In this document: in pieces, positions 35,290-46,232 of the stretch | Position numbering within the stretch: the stretch's first letter is position 1 | Layout: every line of letters begins with the position of its first letter | DNA from: Reticulascus tulasneorum | Taxonomy: Eukaryota > Ascomycota > Sordariomycetes > Glomerellales > Reticulascaceae | DNA: 64,000 nt | Direction: 5' to 3' | Assembly: GCA_001557505.1 (NCBI GenBank) | Contig: LSAX01000002.1 | Span: forward strand, 3,906,001 to 3,970,000 | Program-made: the position numbers and the translations under genes | The notes under the pieces: model-generated | What the model saw: the letters and a program-made list of their open reading frames with translations, nothing else | Told to the model about the DNA's origin: nothing | The model's database searches: none

Positions 35290-36522
35290 ATGGCTGAGAG
35301 CACACGAAAGCCAATACTCATCTCCGGCGCGGGCATTTCCGCGCTCTTGCTCGCGAAATCCCTCCTCCGGGCCTCCATCCCTTTCCTGATTTTCGAACGA
35401 GATAGCTCAATCTCCTTCCGGGCACAAGGATATAGGTTGCGTCTTTCTTCAGAAGGATTGGATGCTATTGAGTCCGTTCTTGGGCCAGAGGACTTCCAGG
35501 CATTCTGGGACAAATGTGGCAAGACCGGCGGTGGTGGATTTGCGACTATCAATGCGATAACAGGCTCCAAGATTTCCAACCCTGAGCTCTTGAAGAACTT
35601 GAATCGTGAAAATAAGCCTGCCGGCGAGACAGCAAACGCACCAGAGGTTCTCACATCCCGTGATGGAAAGATCGTGGGTATTTCAAGGGGTGATATGCGC
35701 AAGCATTTCATGTCTGGGTGTGAACCGTTTATCCAATGGTCCCACAATGTCACAGGCTACGAAGTAACATCTTCTGGTGTTCGTGCAGTCTTTGCGGACG
35801 GATCTAAATCGGTCGAAGGGGACATGCTGGTCGGCGGCGACGGTATATACTCTAAAATCGCGAAACAGGTATCGCATGGACTACTCAAAGTATATGATAC
35901 CGGCGCAAGAGGGATACACGGCCAGGCTCCGACCACGGCATTCAAAGGCATCGGGGAGGGTGTGTGGCTCCTCAGAGATGAGTCGAATCCAGACGGATGG
36001 TTGTTTGTTATTACGAATGTCCGGCCTGGCGATATGGACGACCCCGATGTGCAGTTTGGATGGACAATGGGATCCCATCCAGGTGTCATCACCGCGCCGA
36101 ATGACGACTACTCCTTGATCGGAGCCCCGGCAGCTGCAATAGCGAAGAGGCTTACTACGAATTGGCATCCTCGCCTAAAGCCCATTTTCGATGAGATGGC
36201 GGTGTCAGAGGCTGCGTTCTGGAAGATTACTTGCTCCACTCCCACTGGTGTCCCAGAGTGGCCGAATGAGCCGCGTGTCACTGTGATCGGAGACGCCGCA
36301 CATTCGATGACACCTGCTGGCGGTATTGGTGCAAACACGGCAGTTAGAGACTCTGCGCTGCTTGGTAGACTGATAGGCGAAGCGGGCGGGTATAATGACA
36401 GTGTGACCGCGGCCTATGAGATGGAAATGAGGGTATATGGCAGTGAGGCGGTTGGGACAAGTTATAATCTGGCGACGGTTCAATTTGGAATAACTATCGA
36501 CGAGAATTCAAAGACCGTCTGA
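35290..36522 (+). CDS. FAD-dependent aromatic-type monooxygenase (410 aa)
   Basis: Class A flavin monooxygenases hydroxylate small, often aromatic or polyketide substrates using NAD(P)H and O2. The ATG at 35290 (GCCATGG) is chosen over the longer open frame because it directly precedes the Rossmann dinucleotide fold ISGAGISALLLAKSLL, with GxGxxA in place of the usual GxGxxG. A central GGDGIYSKIAK matches the DG motif, and VIGDAAHSMTPAGGIGANTA near residues 330-350 is the second FAD motif (GD). Length and motif order fit salicylate-hydroxylase-like fungal enzymes. No polyketide or peptide synthase lies nearby, so I infer no metabolite cluster. No intron and no damage seen. Confidence 0.9.
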   Translation: MAESTRKPILISGAGISALLLAKSLLRASIPFLIFERDSSISFRAQGYRLRLSSEGLDAIESVLGPEDFQAFWDKCGKTGGGGFATINAITGSKISNPELLKNLNRENKPAGETANAPEVLTSRDGKIVGISRGDMRKHFMSGCEPFIQWSHNVTGYEVTSSGVRAVFADGSKSVEGDMLVGGDGIYSKIAKQVSHGLLKVYDTGARGIHGQAPTTAFKGIGEGVWLLRDESNPDGWLFVITNVRPGDMDDPDVQFGWTMGSHPGVITAPNDDYSLIGAPAAAIAKRLTTNWHPRLKPIFDEMAVSEAAFWKITCSTPTGVPEWPNEPRVTVIGDAAHSMTPAGGIGANTAVRDSALLGRLIGEAGGYNDSVTAAYEMEMRVYGSEAVGTSYNLATVQFGITIDENSKTV

Positions 36523-36892
36523 TGGGATGGAGCCTAGGTGTCAGCGGCGGTTTGTCCAGTCAGATACATGTGCAAGCTTAACGCGGCAATCTGAATGATA
36601 GGCGGAAGGCTTGTCAATGTATGGCATCCATGATTGATCTCCAACCCATGCATCACAATGATACGATTGCTAGAATGGAGACCACAGAGTAAATACATAA
36701 GCGATCAAGCGAAGAACGTAGTATCTTTTAGGTACAAGTGAGAAATTTATTGCTTTCTCTATCTGCGTTTCCGATTATCATCCTACCGTTTGTATACGTG
36801 ACAACAACGTTCGAAAGACAGACCCGGTTTGTACGGATATCAATCTGTCAACATCCTCGTCAAGAACTTTCAGACTCGAATTTCTTGCAAAA
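36523..36892. other. Convergent intergenic region
   Basis: 3' flanks of the monooxygenase and the secreted Cys-rich protein. Nothing further seen. Confidence 0.5.
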
Positions 36893-37597
36893 TTACGGAA
36901 GACAGTAAGAGTTATCAAAGATTCTGTCACACGAATTCCAGTACTGGTTGCATGCGTAGCCAGTAGGGCACTGTGAATCCGAAGTGCACACAAGAGAGTG
37001 GATGAAATCCCCACCGAAGTAAGCAGCGTCGCAGAATGGATCCCCGGCAGCGTTGGCTGCGCAGTAGCAGATGCCCTCATATCCTCCCGCACAGGGGAAA
37101 GGGGGCTCAGGTTCGCCGACTGCTTCCCCTGGGGATACAGTGCAAGCAGGAGCTGCAGTGCTAATGGTTGTCGTAGTAGCTGTAATGCCCCAGCAGCTAC
37201 AGGCCGATGCGTAAGCAGTCGCGGCGTTGACCGGAGAGCTGCAAGGGGAGGCGTAGGCTGGGACGGCGGTGGGCGAAATCACAGTTGCAGTTGCGCCGTT
37301 AGCGTAAGTGTAGGCAGTGGCCTTTTGGAAGCTTGAGCAGTCCGCCTGTCTAGATGTCACTGCTGGTGCTTTTCCCTCGCGGGTGCCTGTAATAGCACGG
37401 GCGCAGTTATTGGCATTACAGCCTTTGGAGTTGGCTCGTGGTGGGAGAAATCCACCCTCGGCGCGTTTGCCAACTGGGAGCCCGAGTTCGGAGCAAACTT
37501 CAACCCGCTTGTCATTGCAAACGGGGGCGCGTTGACCAAGGGGTTCTGCCGATGTTGCAATTGCCAGGCCGAAAATGACAACGCTGAAGAGTTTCAT
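36893..37597 (-). CDS. Secreted cysteine-rich protein (234 aa)
   Basis: Single exon. The ATG at 37597 starts a signal peptide (MKLFSVVIFGLAIATSAEPL); the frame continues upstream without a better start. The protein has an N-terminal Cys-containing part with a KR dipeptide, a Thr/Ala/Ser-rich middle that is probably O-glycosylated, and a C-terminal domain with dense cysteines (CAGGYEGICYCAANAAGDPF, then CTSDSQCPTGYACNQYW). The last part resembles small disulfide-knotted modules of secreted fungal proteins. No named family is recognised. A TATA-like site lies about 215 bp upstream. Confidence 0.75.
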   Translation of the reverse strand: MKLFSVVIFGLAIATSAEPLGQRAPVCNDKRVEVCSELGLPVGKRAEGGFLPPRANSKGCNANNCARAITGTREGKAPAVTSRQADCSSFQKATAYTYANGATATVISPTAVPAYASPCSSPVNAATAYASACSCWGITATTTTISTAAPACTVSPGEAVGEPEPPFPCAGGYEGICYCAANAAGDPFCDAAYFGGDFIHSLVCTSDSQCPTGYACNQYWNSCDRIFDNSYCLP

Positions 37598-39849
37598 GTT
37601 GGCTTCCTTTGGTATTCTGGCGTACGTGATAACGTCTCGTTGTGTGTCTGGGCAGGAGATGAGGGAAAGCCGGTGAGATATAGCTTGTCGCAAAACTGAA
37701 ACGAGAAATCAAGTTTGAGATGTGAAGTTCTCTTAGTGAGTTTGTACTCTGATTCTTCTGAGATTGTGTGATGAAGATGAGAATGATGCAAGGAGGCCAA
37801 GCATGGTCCCTTATATAGCCAGTTTCGACATCGCTACCTTGGTACTCGATCTATCATCAATTCATTATCACTCGCCTAACCCTCGTCCACGTTTGAATGC
37901 CAATCACCTACTGGCTTCTCCTGGTAGTCAAATTCAAGTCTGCAGGCTGGAGCGCCCTGCCCTCACAGCCTCATCGTGTTGATTCAGTCCAAACATGCCA
38001 GAACAAGGAGAGACTGCGCCGACTCATCCGATTCTTGAAGTTATCACCGCTCAGCCTTTCAGCAGAAATGCCACATATGGATGGCTTGCACTTACGCGCG
38101 CTTTTGTGCGGCTAAATCATCGTATGATTTGTCAAAAAGGAAGCCGTGGCGCTTTGAATGCTTTCAGCCCTAACCATGTGGTCATATGTCTTCGGAGAAT
38201 GAGCCAAGAAAGAGTTCCCCAGTGCAGTTGGCGGCTCTAGACATTGAGACTCCGCCTTTCCAAGACGCCAGGTACCCGATAAACTGAATACATTCCTACA
38301 AGCTGATTCGCAGGAATTTTCCGCCTTTGGCTCGTTTCCTTGATTTACAGTTATCATTGGGAACCAGTGGCTAGGGCAGGGTCTCACAGCCACTTGGTAT
38401 CTGCGCAGTGCCTAGCAAATACCTCAGCCTCATAGGCTGCTGGAACCGATTTCACAGCGGGGTTGCAGACCTCCGATGACCTGCATCCAGCCTTATGAGC
38501 AGATGTGCGAAGCTCCGACGCCATTAACTAATCTCAGCTGGACATGCTAGCGGTCGTGCAGAAAGCCACAACGAGGCGCAGGTAATACCTCTCATTCAAC
38601 TAACCCAATTAGCCCACTACTCTATTTCAGGAACAGTGTGTGCAACTCTGGGCCTAATTGGGCCTGGAAAGCAACTGATGCTCCTCGATGCTTGCAGGTG
38701 AGATGTTGAATGTTGAAGTTTTGTAGCACCGTCTACTTATCTGAACCAGTTCAGGCCCCCTCTCGAGGGCTGTATCACACTGTGGTCGTCTTTAGAAGAC
38801 CCCTTGGCCATCCTCGCCGCCGCAATCTGGGCGAGCAAAACAGCTTATAACTAGAACCGATCGTTGGAGCAGACCAAGAGCAGGCAGTGTGCGTTCCAAA
38901 CTTTTATGTCCTCCTCACATTTTCACGTCGGCGTCTCGCTCTGTTATGCTTGCTAACGAGACAGGGTCTAATGAGACTGTGTTTGACCAACCAGGTATGC
39001 AGAAGGGTGTATTCGCAACGCTGGACTTTACGTTGAACAACCTTCTGTAAATTCGCTACTAATTGTTATAAAAGAATTGCAGAAGCCAGTTTTAACTTAT
39101 TTCTAGGTCGTCGCTCAACAGAAAAAGAAGATCTCATTCGATGCCCGAACCTGTCGCAGAACCCTCTCTTTAGAGAGTTTCTGCCAAGCCAACACTGGGC
39201 CGCCCTGCCAGATAGCAGGTCCGCTAACGCTTGTGGCATGGGTGAGTGAGTATGCAGATGCCTAATAACGTGGAAGAGCTACGGATCTACGATGATAGAT
39301 TCCACAACAGCAACCTTCGGCCCACGAGTACAATTCGATAATAGAGACAAGCCGTTTGTTATAAGTGAGTCCAAAAAAAGTAAATTTGGCTAAGGGCTAT
39401 CTGAAACCAGAATTACTCCTGTCATTCTTAACTGATAACCTGCAGCAAGTGGAAGCCATATAATTGCTAGCAACTTCGGAAGGAAGTGAAGGAATCGTAC
39501 CTTGATCGTCAGAAAATTGTTACCCACACTATGGGGTCGTCTTTTGTCACTGCGCCCCACGATTGATCCCCAGGTATACTTACTTCGTCCAGCGTTAGGG
39601 AAAGCGATAGACATCCTGCTTAACGCAGTTGAAAACTTGACTGGGCCGGGCGTTGCGCTCTGGCGTCATAGGAGGGTCGCGTATAAAGCCGTATCATGTC
39701 ACAGCTAAGGTACCCTATGGTACGTAACCTGCCAGAAGGCAGTAAAAACACGACACCTAGAGAAGGAGTAGCACTACACGTAGTCAATTTAAAGTAAATA
39801 AAACCAATCGAATAATAAAGATAACCAGCAAGAGAATATAGATGACTGG
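37598..39849. other. Long intergenic region
   Basis: About 2.2 kb without a supported gene. A 66-base open segment near 38632-38697 is flanked by splice-like signals (TTTCAG before, GTGAGA after) but no neighbouring exons were found. Confidence 0.45.
37811..37817 (-). promoter_or_regulatory. TATA-like box of the 36893-37597 gene
   Basis: The minus strand reads tatataa about 215 bp before the ATG. Confidence 0.4.
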
Positions 39850-41289
39850 CTAGGCGAGCAACTGTATAACTTTCTCATGTCCAGGAAATTGGTCCCTTCT
39901 TCCTCGAGCGCGCTGCAACGCCGTGTATCCATATGAATCTCTCGCCTTAGTATTGGCTCCATTGTCCACTAGCGTCTTGACAACCTCAAAATGTCCATTA
40001 TAAGCTGCAAGGTGTAACAGCGTCCATCCGCTACGTCGGGCCACGTTGATATTGACCCTATTCTCGAGCAGTAGCTCGACCGTTATGCTTTGTCCCCGTT
40101 CGGCTGCGATGTGTAGCGGTGCTTCGCGCTCGTCACTGTACCCAATCGGCGCATTGATACTCGCTCCCTTTTCGAGTAATACTCTAGCGGCCTTGTCGTG
40201 CCCGTATTCCACAGCTAAGTACAGCGGCGTCCCGAACAGACCTGAGGTAAAGTCGCCTCCCGTCTTCGCATCAGCATTGGCCCTATTCTCAAGCAAAAGA
40301 TTGACAATCTCGTGGGATCCATATCGAGCAGCCCAGTGCAGGGCTGTCACGTTGCCTATCTTGCCGCCACGGTGGGGTTCTGAGTCATGGACATTGGCCC
40401 CATTTTCGAGAAGCATCTTGACAATCCCGTAATACCCACCCTCCGCTGCCCTGAGCAAAGCTGCCGATCTATCATGACTGTCGTCTAATTTGATAATGAC
40501 CCCATTCTCGAGCAACAATTTGACTATTACTTCGTATCCGTGGCTGGAAGCCTGGTATAGCGCCGACCTCACAGAATCTTCTGTTATGACGTCAACTCCT
40601 TGTTCCAGAAGTCGGCTCACCGCCCTCGTATGGCCTTTCGTAGCAGCTATGACGAGAGCCTTCGATGCATCTCCTGTAAGCGTTCGAGGGTCAAAGCCAC
40701 CTTCTCTCGATAGCCATTTATCTGTCTCGTCGTTCTCTTTGCTTGCAGGATCTTCCTCATCCACAGCATCGTCCGTTTCATCATTCTCTTTACTTATAGG
40801 ATCCTCCTCATCCACAGCATTATCCGTTTCATCGTTCTCTTTGCTTTCGGGATGCTCCCCGTCCGCAGCACCGTCTCTGTTCTCGAAATCCTTTTCCTCA
40901 ACTGTAGCACCCGGAATATCACTGCCCTCGCTCGCAGATGTGGCCACTAGGTGAATCTCCCTTACCGCTGTTAGCACTACGCACCTTTCGTATTAGCAAG
41001 ATATATGCTATGCTTACAGGGGGCTGAGCCGGAGCAGCCGTATTCGTTGTATTCGTGTTGGCAGGGAAGCGCTTCAACTCCTTGGCAAGCCTATCCGAGA
41101 AATTCTCGGTAAGATCCAATTCACACTTGGAGGCTAGCACCCTAACTGAATCGGGCGAGAGCCGGGATGCAGCGTTGTTCTCGAGAAGAGCGTGTTTGAT
41201 TCGTCTCTTTAGCTCTTGAGTAAGCTCGGAACAAACAACTCGGCGAGCTCGTCCGCGAGATCTCCGGACGGTGGGCTCTGAGGTGCCAT
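39850..41289 (-). CDS. Ankyrin-repeat protein with apparent 5' frameshift
   Basis: The main exon (40956-39850, 368 codons plus stop) encodes an acidic repeat region and about eight ankyrin repeats, for example ALHWAARYGSHEIVNLLLEN and APLHIAAERGQSITVELLLEN. An upstream exon (ending 41018) is joined by an intron with GTAAGC donor and a GGAG acceptor behind a CTAAC branch; this acceptor is a guess. The best start, ATG at 41289 (AAAATGGCA), opens a frame that reads MAPQSPPSGDLADELAELF and stops at a TAA after 26 codons. The neighbouring frame then continues with ELKRRIKHALLENNAASRL without its own ATG. A one-base loss near 41211-41224 would explain this. It may be a real mutation, an assembly error, or an unrecognised intron. 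Ankyrin genes of this kind often act in recognition or protein binding. Confidence 0.6.
40733..40875 (-). repeat. In-frame 51-bp tandem repeat
   Basis: Two full units and a partial third encode the 17-residue motif NDETDxAVDEEDPxSKE ahead of the ankyrin repeats. The copies are nearly identical at DNA level, so this may vary in copy number between strains. Confidence 0.75.
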
Positions 41290-42509
41290 TTTTGCACGTT
41301 GTAAATGCGCACACTGCTGTAGACTATTTCCAACTAACAAGTTTTGACAAGGCGTAAGCAGTATGCTCACTTTTGAGAAAGAATCACAAGATATTAGTGA
41401 AAACGTAGCGATAGGGCCTGAGGATGAAGATCGAAACGGGTGCGGAAAGGATTGCTGTCATTCTGGACTGGACTTTGGGGAGGGGGGTTGGTTCTTTCGC
41501 TCTTATTAGGATAAATGGGCTGCGCACATACTATTCGGATGTAGGCACCTAGCGATGGGCTATGGTGTGACATGGTATTGATAGCGTACCTAGCAAGTTC
41601 TTCGACGAAGTTGGATGGCCTGGTAAGTAGGACTAGAATAGTGATATTTAGTGGCTGGCTCTGTGGGTACCAGAATCAGGTACAATTTGACCCATACACG
41701 TTGCTGTTCAGCTGCTCTCGGCATTTCTGTTGCTTGGCATTACTATTTGGGATCAGTTTTCTCCAATTCTAGACTATTCTCAAAACAGAGATATTGATCA
41801 ATACTGTAAGGGCGTAGCCTGCAGCTTTCTGACAGGTCTTTAGATTAAGGTGGTGGCGTTTCTTGATCAATATTGTGAGAAGAGTATGCAGTAAATCAGA
41901 CACAATTGACCCACAATATCGGTCAGCCGCTTGCAGCATTTCAGTTGTTTAGCATTACTATTGGGGATTGATCAATCCTGAAGTGGTGTGTAGCTGTCGG
42001 CTACCGTTTCTGCAGTGAAGACGTGATACAATATGCTGAATTCATTCATGCTGCTTGAGCAATTCTATGTTTTTATTTGTCGGATCTATCACCGATTGCA
42101 TACGCACAGCCTTGTTTATGCAAGAATCAATATTTTATCTCCACCTGGCTTGGCTTGCAAACCAGGACGGGATAACCAAGGGGTGACTCGTCTAATATTC
42201 CCTGTCTGTGAGCAGGGGGTATTGGTTTTGCCTTTTGGAGCAAGGCTTAGCAACGCAGCTCACTCTGAAAGTTAGAGTTCTTCCCTTATGTATCAGAGTC
42301 ATTTAATGCGAACCGATAAGTCGTATGGACATATATAACATATCTCTTTGAGCCCCGAGGTGGGACGAAGTTGCATCTAAAAAAGAAGGATTTCCTGCAC
42401 AAAGACTCTGATACTCTCTTTCAAGCATACGACGCGATCATGACCATCCAGTAAGTCTATGTTTTCTAGCTCTGCCAATCCCTTACAGTAGCCTCAAACA
42501 TGTTGCGTA
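41290..42509. other. Divergent intergenic region with degenerate repeats
   Basis: Shared upstream region of two divergent ankyrin genes. It contains the diverged direct repeat at 41683-41974. Near 42439-42492 an ATG is followed by a GTAAGT donor and a CTTACAG acceptor, which looks like a 5'-leader intron of the gene starting at 42510. Confidence 0.5.
41683..41974 (+). repeat. Diverged direct repeat pair
   Basis: A segment of about 73 bp at 41683-41756 (caatttgaccca to gcattactatttgggatca) recurs at 41903-41974 with many substitutions and small gaps. The shorter motif ttgatcaat recurs near 41793, 41858 and 41968. No open frame is associated. It may be remnants of a small mobile element. Confidence 0.6.
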
Positions 42510-43250
42510 ATGACAAATTTCGTTTCGAGTAGCGACCTCTACGATGCGGTGCAGACCGGCGATGTTCGTAAAGTCCGGGCGTATATACGATCCGCGGAAG
42601 AAGCTGGCGAAGACATCGATTGGGACATGAACAAGCACCGATTCACGCCGCTGACACTGGCCGCAAATCAAGGGTATACTGCCATCGTCAACGAGCTCCT
42701 GGAAGCCGACCCAGGTCCCACGCTCACCGAGTTGAGTGTCAAATGGATGTATACGCCTCTCATGTGGGCGGCGCGAAATGGCCACGAGCAAATTGTGCAA
42801 GCGCTGTTAATGGCGGATTCCGATAAACAACATGTGGACATGCAATCAACCATTGACGGTGATACAGCGCTTTTGAAGTCTGTGCAGAAGGACCAATGGG
42901 GAATAATGAACATATTGCTGAGCTTCAACGCCAGGGTTGATATCATCAACCAGGGAGGTGAAACCGCACTACACCGCGTCATACAGAGTCAAAACTGGCA
43001 TTACGTAGCAAAGATCGTTACTGGGAAGAATGCGCACATCGCCGCGCAGCAGCGTGACAGTGCTGGGAACCTTCCATTCCATCTTGTGGCACAACTCACT
43101 GTGGGATTGGATACAAAGAAGAAAATGGCTAATTCGCTGCTCGGAATCGGGGCAAAGAAGACAGATCTAACCGGATTAAATCGCACGGTAATACAAGTAG
43201 CGACGGACAGTGGCGATTCGCAGTTTGCAAACTTCCTTGCTGCTCTGTAA
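42510..43250 (+). CDS. Ankyrin-repeat protein (246 aa)
   Basis: Single coding exon from the ATG at 42510. Five or six ankyrin repeats cover almost the whole protein: DLYDAVQTGDVRKVRAYI, FTPLTLAANQGYTAIVNELL, YTPLMWAARNGHEQIVQALL, DTALLKSVQKDQWGIMNILL and ETALHRVIQSQNWHYVAKIV. There is no enzymatic or membrane segment, so it is probably a cytosolic binding protein. It stands head-to-head with the ankyrin gene at 39850-41289 and upstream of the ankyrin-subtilase gene. A small intron in the 5' leader is likely (near 42450-42492). Confidence 0.8.
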   Translation: MTNFVSSSDLYDAVQTGDVRKVRAYIRSAEEAGEDIDWDMNKHRFTPLTLAANQGYTAIVNELLEADPGPTLTELSVKWMYTPLMWAARNGHEQIVQALLMADSDKQHVDMQSTIDGDTALLKSVQKDQWGIMNILLSFNARVDIINQGGETALHRVIQSQNWHYVAKIVTGKNAHIAAQQRDSAGNLPFHLVAQLTVGLDTKKKMANSLLGIGAKKTDLTGLNRTVIQVATDSGDSQFANFLAAL

Positions 43251-43765
43251 ACCCTGGGCTCTAGACTATCAAAATATCCACCTGATCAATTCACAGCGAG
43301 CTCGCCGTATTTTCCTAGATCGCATTTGTACTCTACATCCTTGCTTGTGGAGAAGGTGGTAGGCAGTTAAGCCGCCACCCTCTGCAACTCACTTTATAAA
43401 TGAATGGGAGCGGCAGGCACTGGCCGGTCACGTATGCGCCACCTTTGGCAGATATACTCATTTCAGCCTAACTTCCCATTTTCCCGCTCCGACGTTACTC
43501 TTGCTCGACACATCATTATTCCGCTGCAACAATCGCTGAACCGCCTGACTCAAACTTTCTATCCTCACTTAATTATATGCAGAGCTAGAACGAAAAACGT
43601 CCGCCAAAACATTCCGCCTCGCAGCTCAAGAAGCGCCGAGAGCCTCACCTCCCTGAACGACGTGATAGGATATCTCAAGCCGGTTTGCGGGAGATATATG
43701 GTGGCCTGTATTCTCTGACTAGTCATTTTCCCGATATCTAGGCTGCTGGTAATTTGGAGACAAGC
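43251..43765. other. Intergenic region
   Basis: Spacer between two plus-strand ankyrin genes. A TATCTAG acceptor-like site near 43741 lies just before the next gene, and the frame stays open back to it (AAGNLETS), so the following gene could have a short extra 5' exon here. Confidence 0.45.
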
Positions 43766-46039
43766 ATGTCGCATACTCCACTAGGTCGCGCAGCAGACAA
43801 TGGTGACGTCGAGAAGATGAAAGTTCTCCTGGAACGTGGTGCGGTAGTTGAGCAGCGATTCGCCAAAAATTTATGGACACCTCTACGCAGAGCGGCGAGG
43901 CACGGCCATGCCGACGCAATCAAACTACTCATAGATTGGAAGGCTGACGTCGACACTGCAGACTACCAAGGAGAGAGACCTCTGCATTCGGGGGCAAAAT
44001 GGGATCATGTTGCTGTAATCAAGGTTCTCCTAGAGGGGGGAGCAGAAGTGAACATTGGAGATGATGAAGGAGTGAGACCTCTGCATTTAGCGGCCAAGCA
44101 TGGCAAGGTCGATGCAATCGAGACTCTTCTGAATGGGAAGGCAACGGTTGACATTCGGGCCCATGACAGACGCACACCTCTGCATTCTGCAGTAGACGGC
44201 GGCTCAGTTATTGCAGCGAAGGCTCTTCTGGGGGGGAGAGCGGATGCTAACGCTCAAAACAAAGTCGGAGAGACGCCACTACACTGTGCAGTGCAATCCA
44301 GTAGTAGTAAGATGGTCAAGGTTCTCCTAGAAGGAGGGGCTAAGATTGATGTTCGAGACAAAAGCGGAAAGACACCCCTGATCTTGGCGAAACAGAGTGG
44401 CGATACTAATATAGAGGCTCTGCTCCGTGCACATTCAACTGCCCCCACTATTGCACCACAGCCAAAGCAGCGGTCGAGTTCGGGATCGGAACATGAAGAT
44501 ACAAAGCCCTATCACGTCACCGCGGACGTTGATTCGGACGCCTCCATCTCGGATAACGGTTGGCCCCTCTGCCCGCGCAATCTCAGCTTTGATTTCATGG
44601 AGCTTCTGATTGCTCAGCATCTAACAGAAAGGATTTTCTCTAGAAACCCTGAGCCGAGACAACCCCTATGCCCTTTTATTCGACGCCGAATCAGCTAAGG
44701 AGATGGAGTAAGTACTAACAACTACCGTCATGCTCGCGACGTGTTATGGATGTCCAAATCCACGGGTTGGTGATGTTGAAAGAGTTGGCTAATAAATCAA
44801 CAGAAAGAGTTCGGAATGGCTCCGTGACTTCATAAGCTTTCGCAACCGCTTACTTGGACCGTTTGACTCTGACACCAATACCCGAGTCCGAGTCACTATC
44901 ATTGACACAGGAATTGACACAACTCATCCTTTTCTCAAGAAACAAGGTTGGACAGTTCAGTTCCCTCATTCCTTAGCGCCGTTGTATAAAGATTTCGTTT
45001 CAGAGAACACCGAGCCTGTCGACAAAGATGGCCACGGGACTTTCATTGCAGGGCTCCTTCTACAGTTGGCACCGGATGTTGAATTGTCGGTTGCTAGAAT
45101 AGGGAAGACAAGGAAATCGATGCGCTCAGATGCGGATATAGACGATAAGATTGCAAAGGTAATACCACTTTCAATTTTAAGCTCGTCTTCCACCACGAGC
45201 CCATCCACTTCAGCTCTCTTCGAAGCTTCTCCACCAGGCGCAGTTGTTACCGAGACTCACTCTGTATGGGTACTTATCACTCGGTGTAGGCAATTAACCA
45301 CGCCAATAAAATATGGAAAACTGACATCATTTCAATTTCATTTGGCCTACAGCAAGAGTCTACCAAGATTTCTCGGGCTATTGAGGAAGCTGCGCGGCCG
45401 AAGCGTGAAAGTGAGCAAGCTGAGACGGACAAGCTGAAGGAAGTCATAATTCTTGCAGCCTCGGGGAACTCTGGAAATCGGGAGAGGATATCCTTTCCAG
45501 CGAGAGAACGTTTGGTCTTCCAGATCTGTGCTGCCGATCCGAACGGTTTCGCGTCCACAATTAGCCCTCCGTCGAATTTGTCTGGATTTTGCTTTAGCAC
45601 GCTCGGCCATTCTATTCAATCCATTTGTTCGTCGGCGCTACAGAAAAAGCTAGGCAAGGACGGCCTCATTCTCCCTCGGGGCACCATGACAGAGAGTCAA
45701 GGGGAAGGGCCTTGGACCTGCATGACAGGAAGTTCGTTCGCTACACCGATCGTTGCTGCTCTGGTTGCAACACTATACCAGTTCTACGACGAGAATTATT
45801 CAGACTTCGATATGGGACGTCAAGAGAACTTTAAGTCTGTTAGAGCCGTGTACAATATGCTGCTGAAACTAAGCCGAGCGCCTCAGCCCAACGGAGACCG
45901 TTACCACTATCTAGATCCGCTGGTGACCCATCCTCAAAGTACGAATGGGTGGTTCAGGTATCCTGTACATATGAAAACAGGACTACATGAGTTCTTTGCC
46001 AGGCAGCTGTGCTTAGCTATTAGCAACGGAGACAATTGA
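43766..46039 (+). CDS. Ankyrin-repeat / subtilisin-like serine protease fusion (653 aa)
   Basis: Exons 43766-44558, 44644-44707, 44804-45158 and 45290-46039 close in frame. Residues 1-235 hold seven ankyrin repeats (for example RPLHLAAKHGKVDAIETLL). A polar linker follows, then a peptidase S8 domain (about 310-640). Its triad is complete: Asp320 in TIIDTGIDTTHP, His363 in DGHGTFIAG, Ser553 in TGSSFATPIVAAL, plus the oxyanion Asn464 in AASGNSGN. There is no signal peptide, so the protease acts inside the cell. In fungi, intracellular S8 domains serve as effector or activating proteases in allorecognition; in Podospora het-Q2 cleaves a gasdermin-like partner. The next gene is convergent and only 193 bp away. 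The first intron has a GTTGGC donor and is inferred from phase and from the TCTCTAG acceptor. The start could lie one short exon upstream. Confidence 0.87.
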
Positions 46040-46232
46040 CCCAAGTCAAAACAATGGATCGCCGGTATGGAAACGAGAGTTCTTTAATTTAGATAGAGAC
46101 TGAAAAGAAATAAGCACTGTAACTATCCTTCAGTTTCAATATGGCCGCGTTAACCACCTGTTCTCTACTAGTGACTGGAAAGCACGCCAATGCAAAAAAA
46201 TTCTTGGTGAGCGCGATATTGGCTTACTTTAT

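Noticed and set aside
38632..38697. 66-base open segment between TTTCAG and GTGAGA
   Set aside because: Looks like an internal exon, but no flanking exons, start or stop could be linked to it.
43404..43718. 104-codon open frame upstream of the ankyrin-protease gene
   Set aside because: No protein features; probably leader or promoter sequence. A short extra exon here cannot be excluded.
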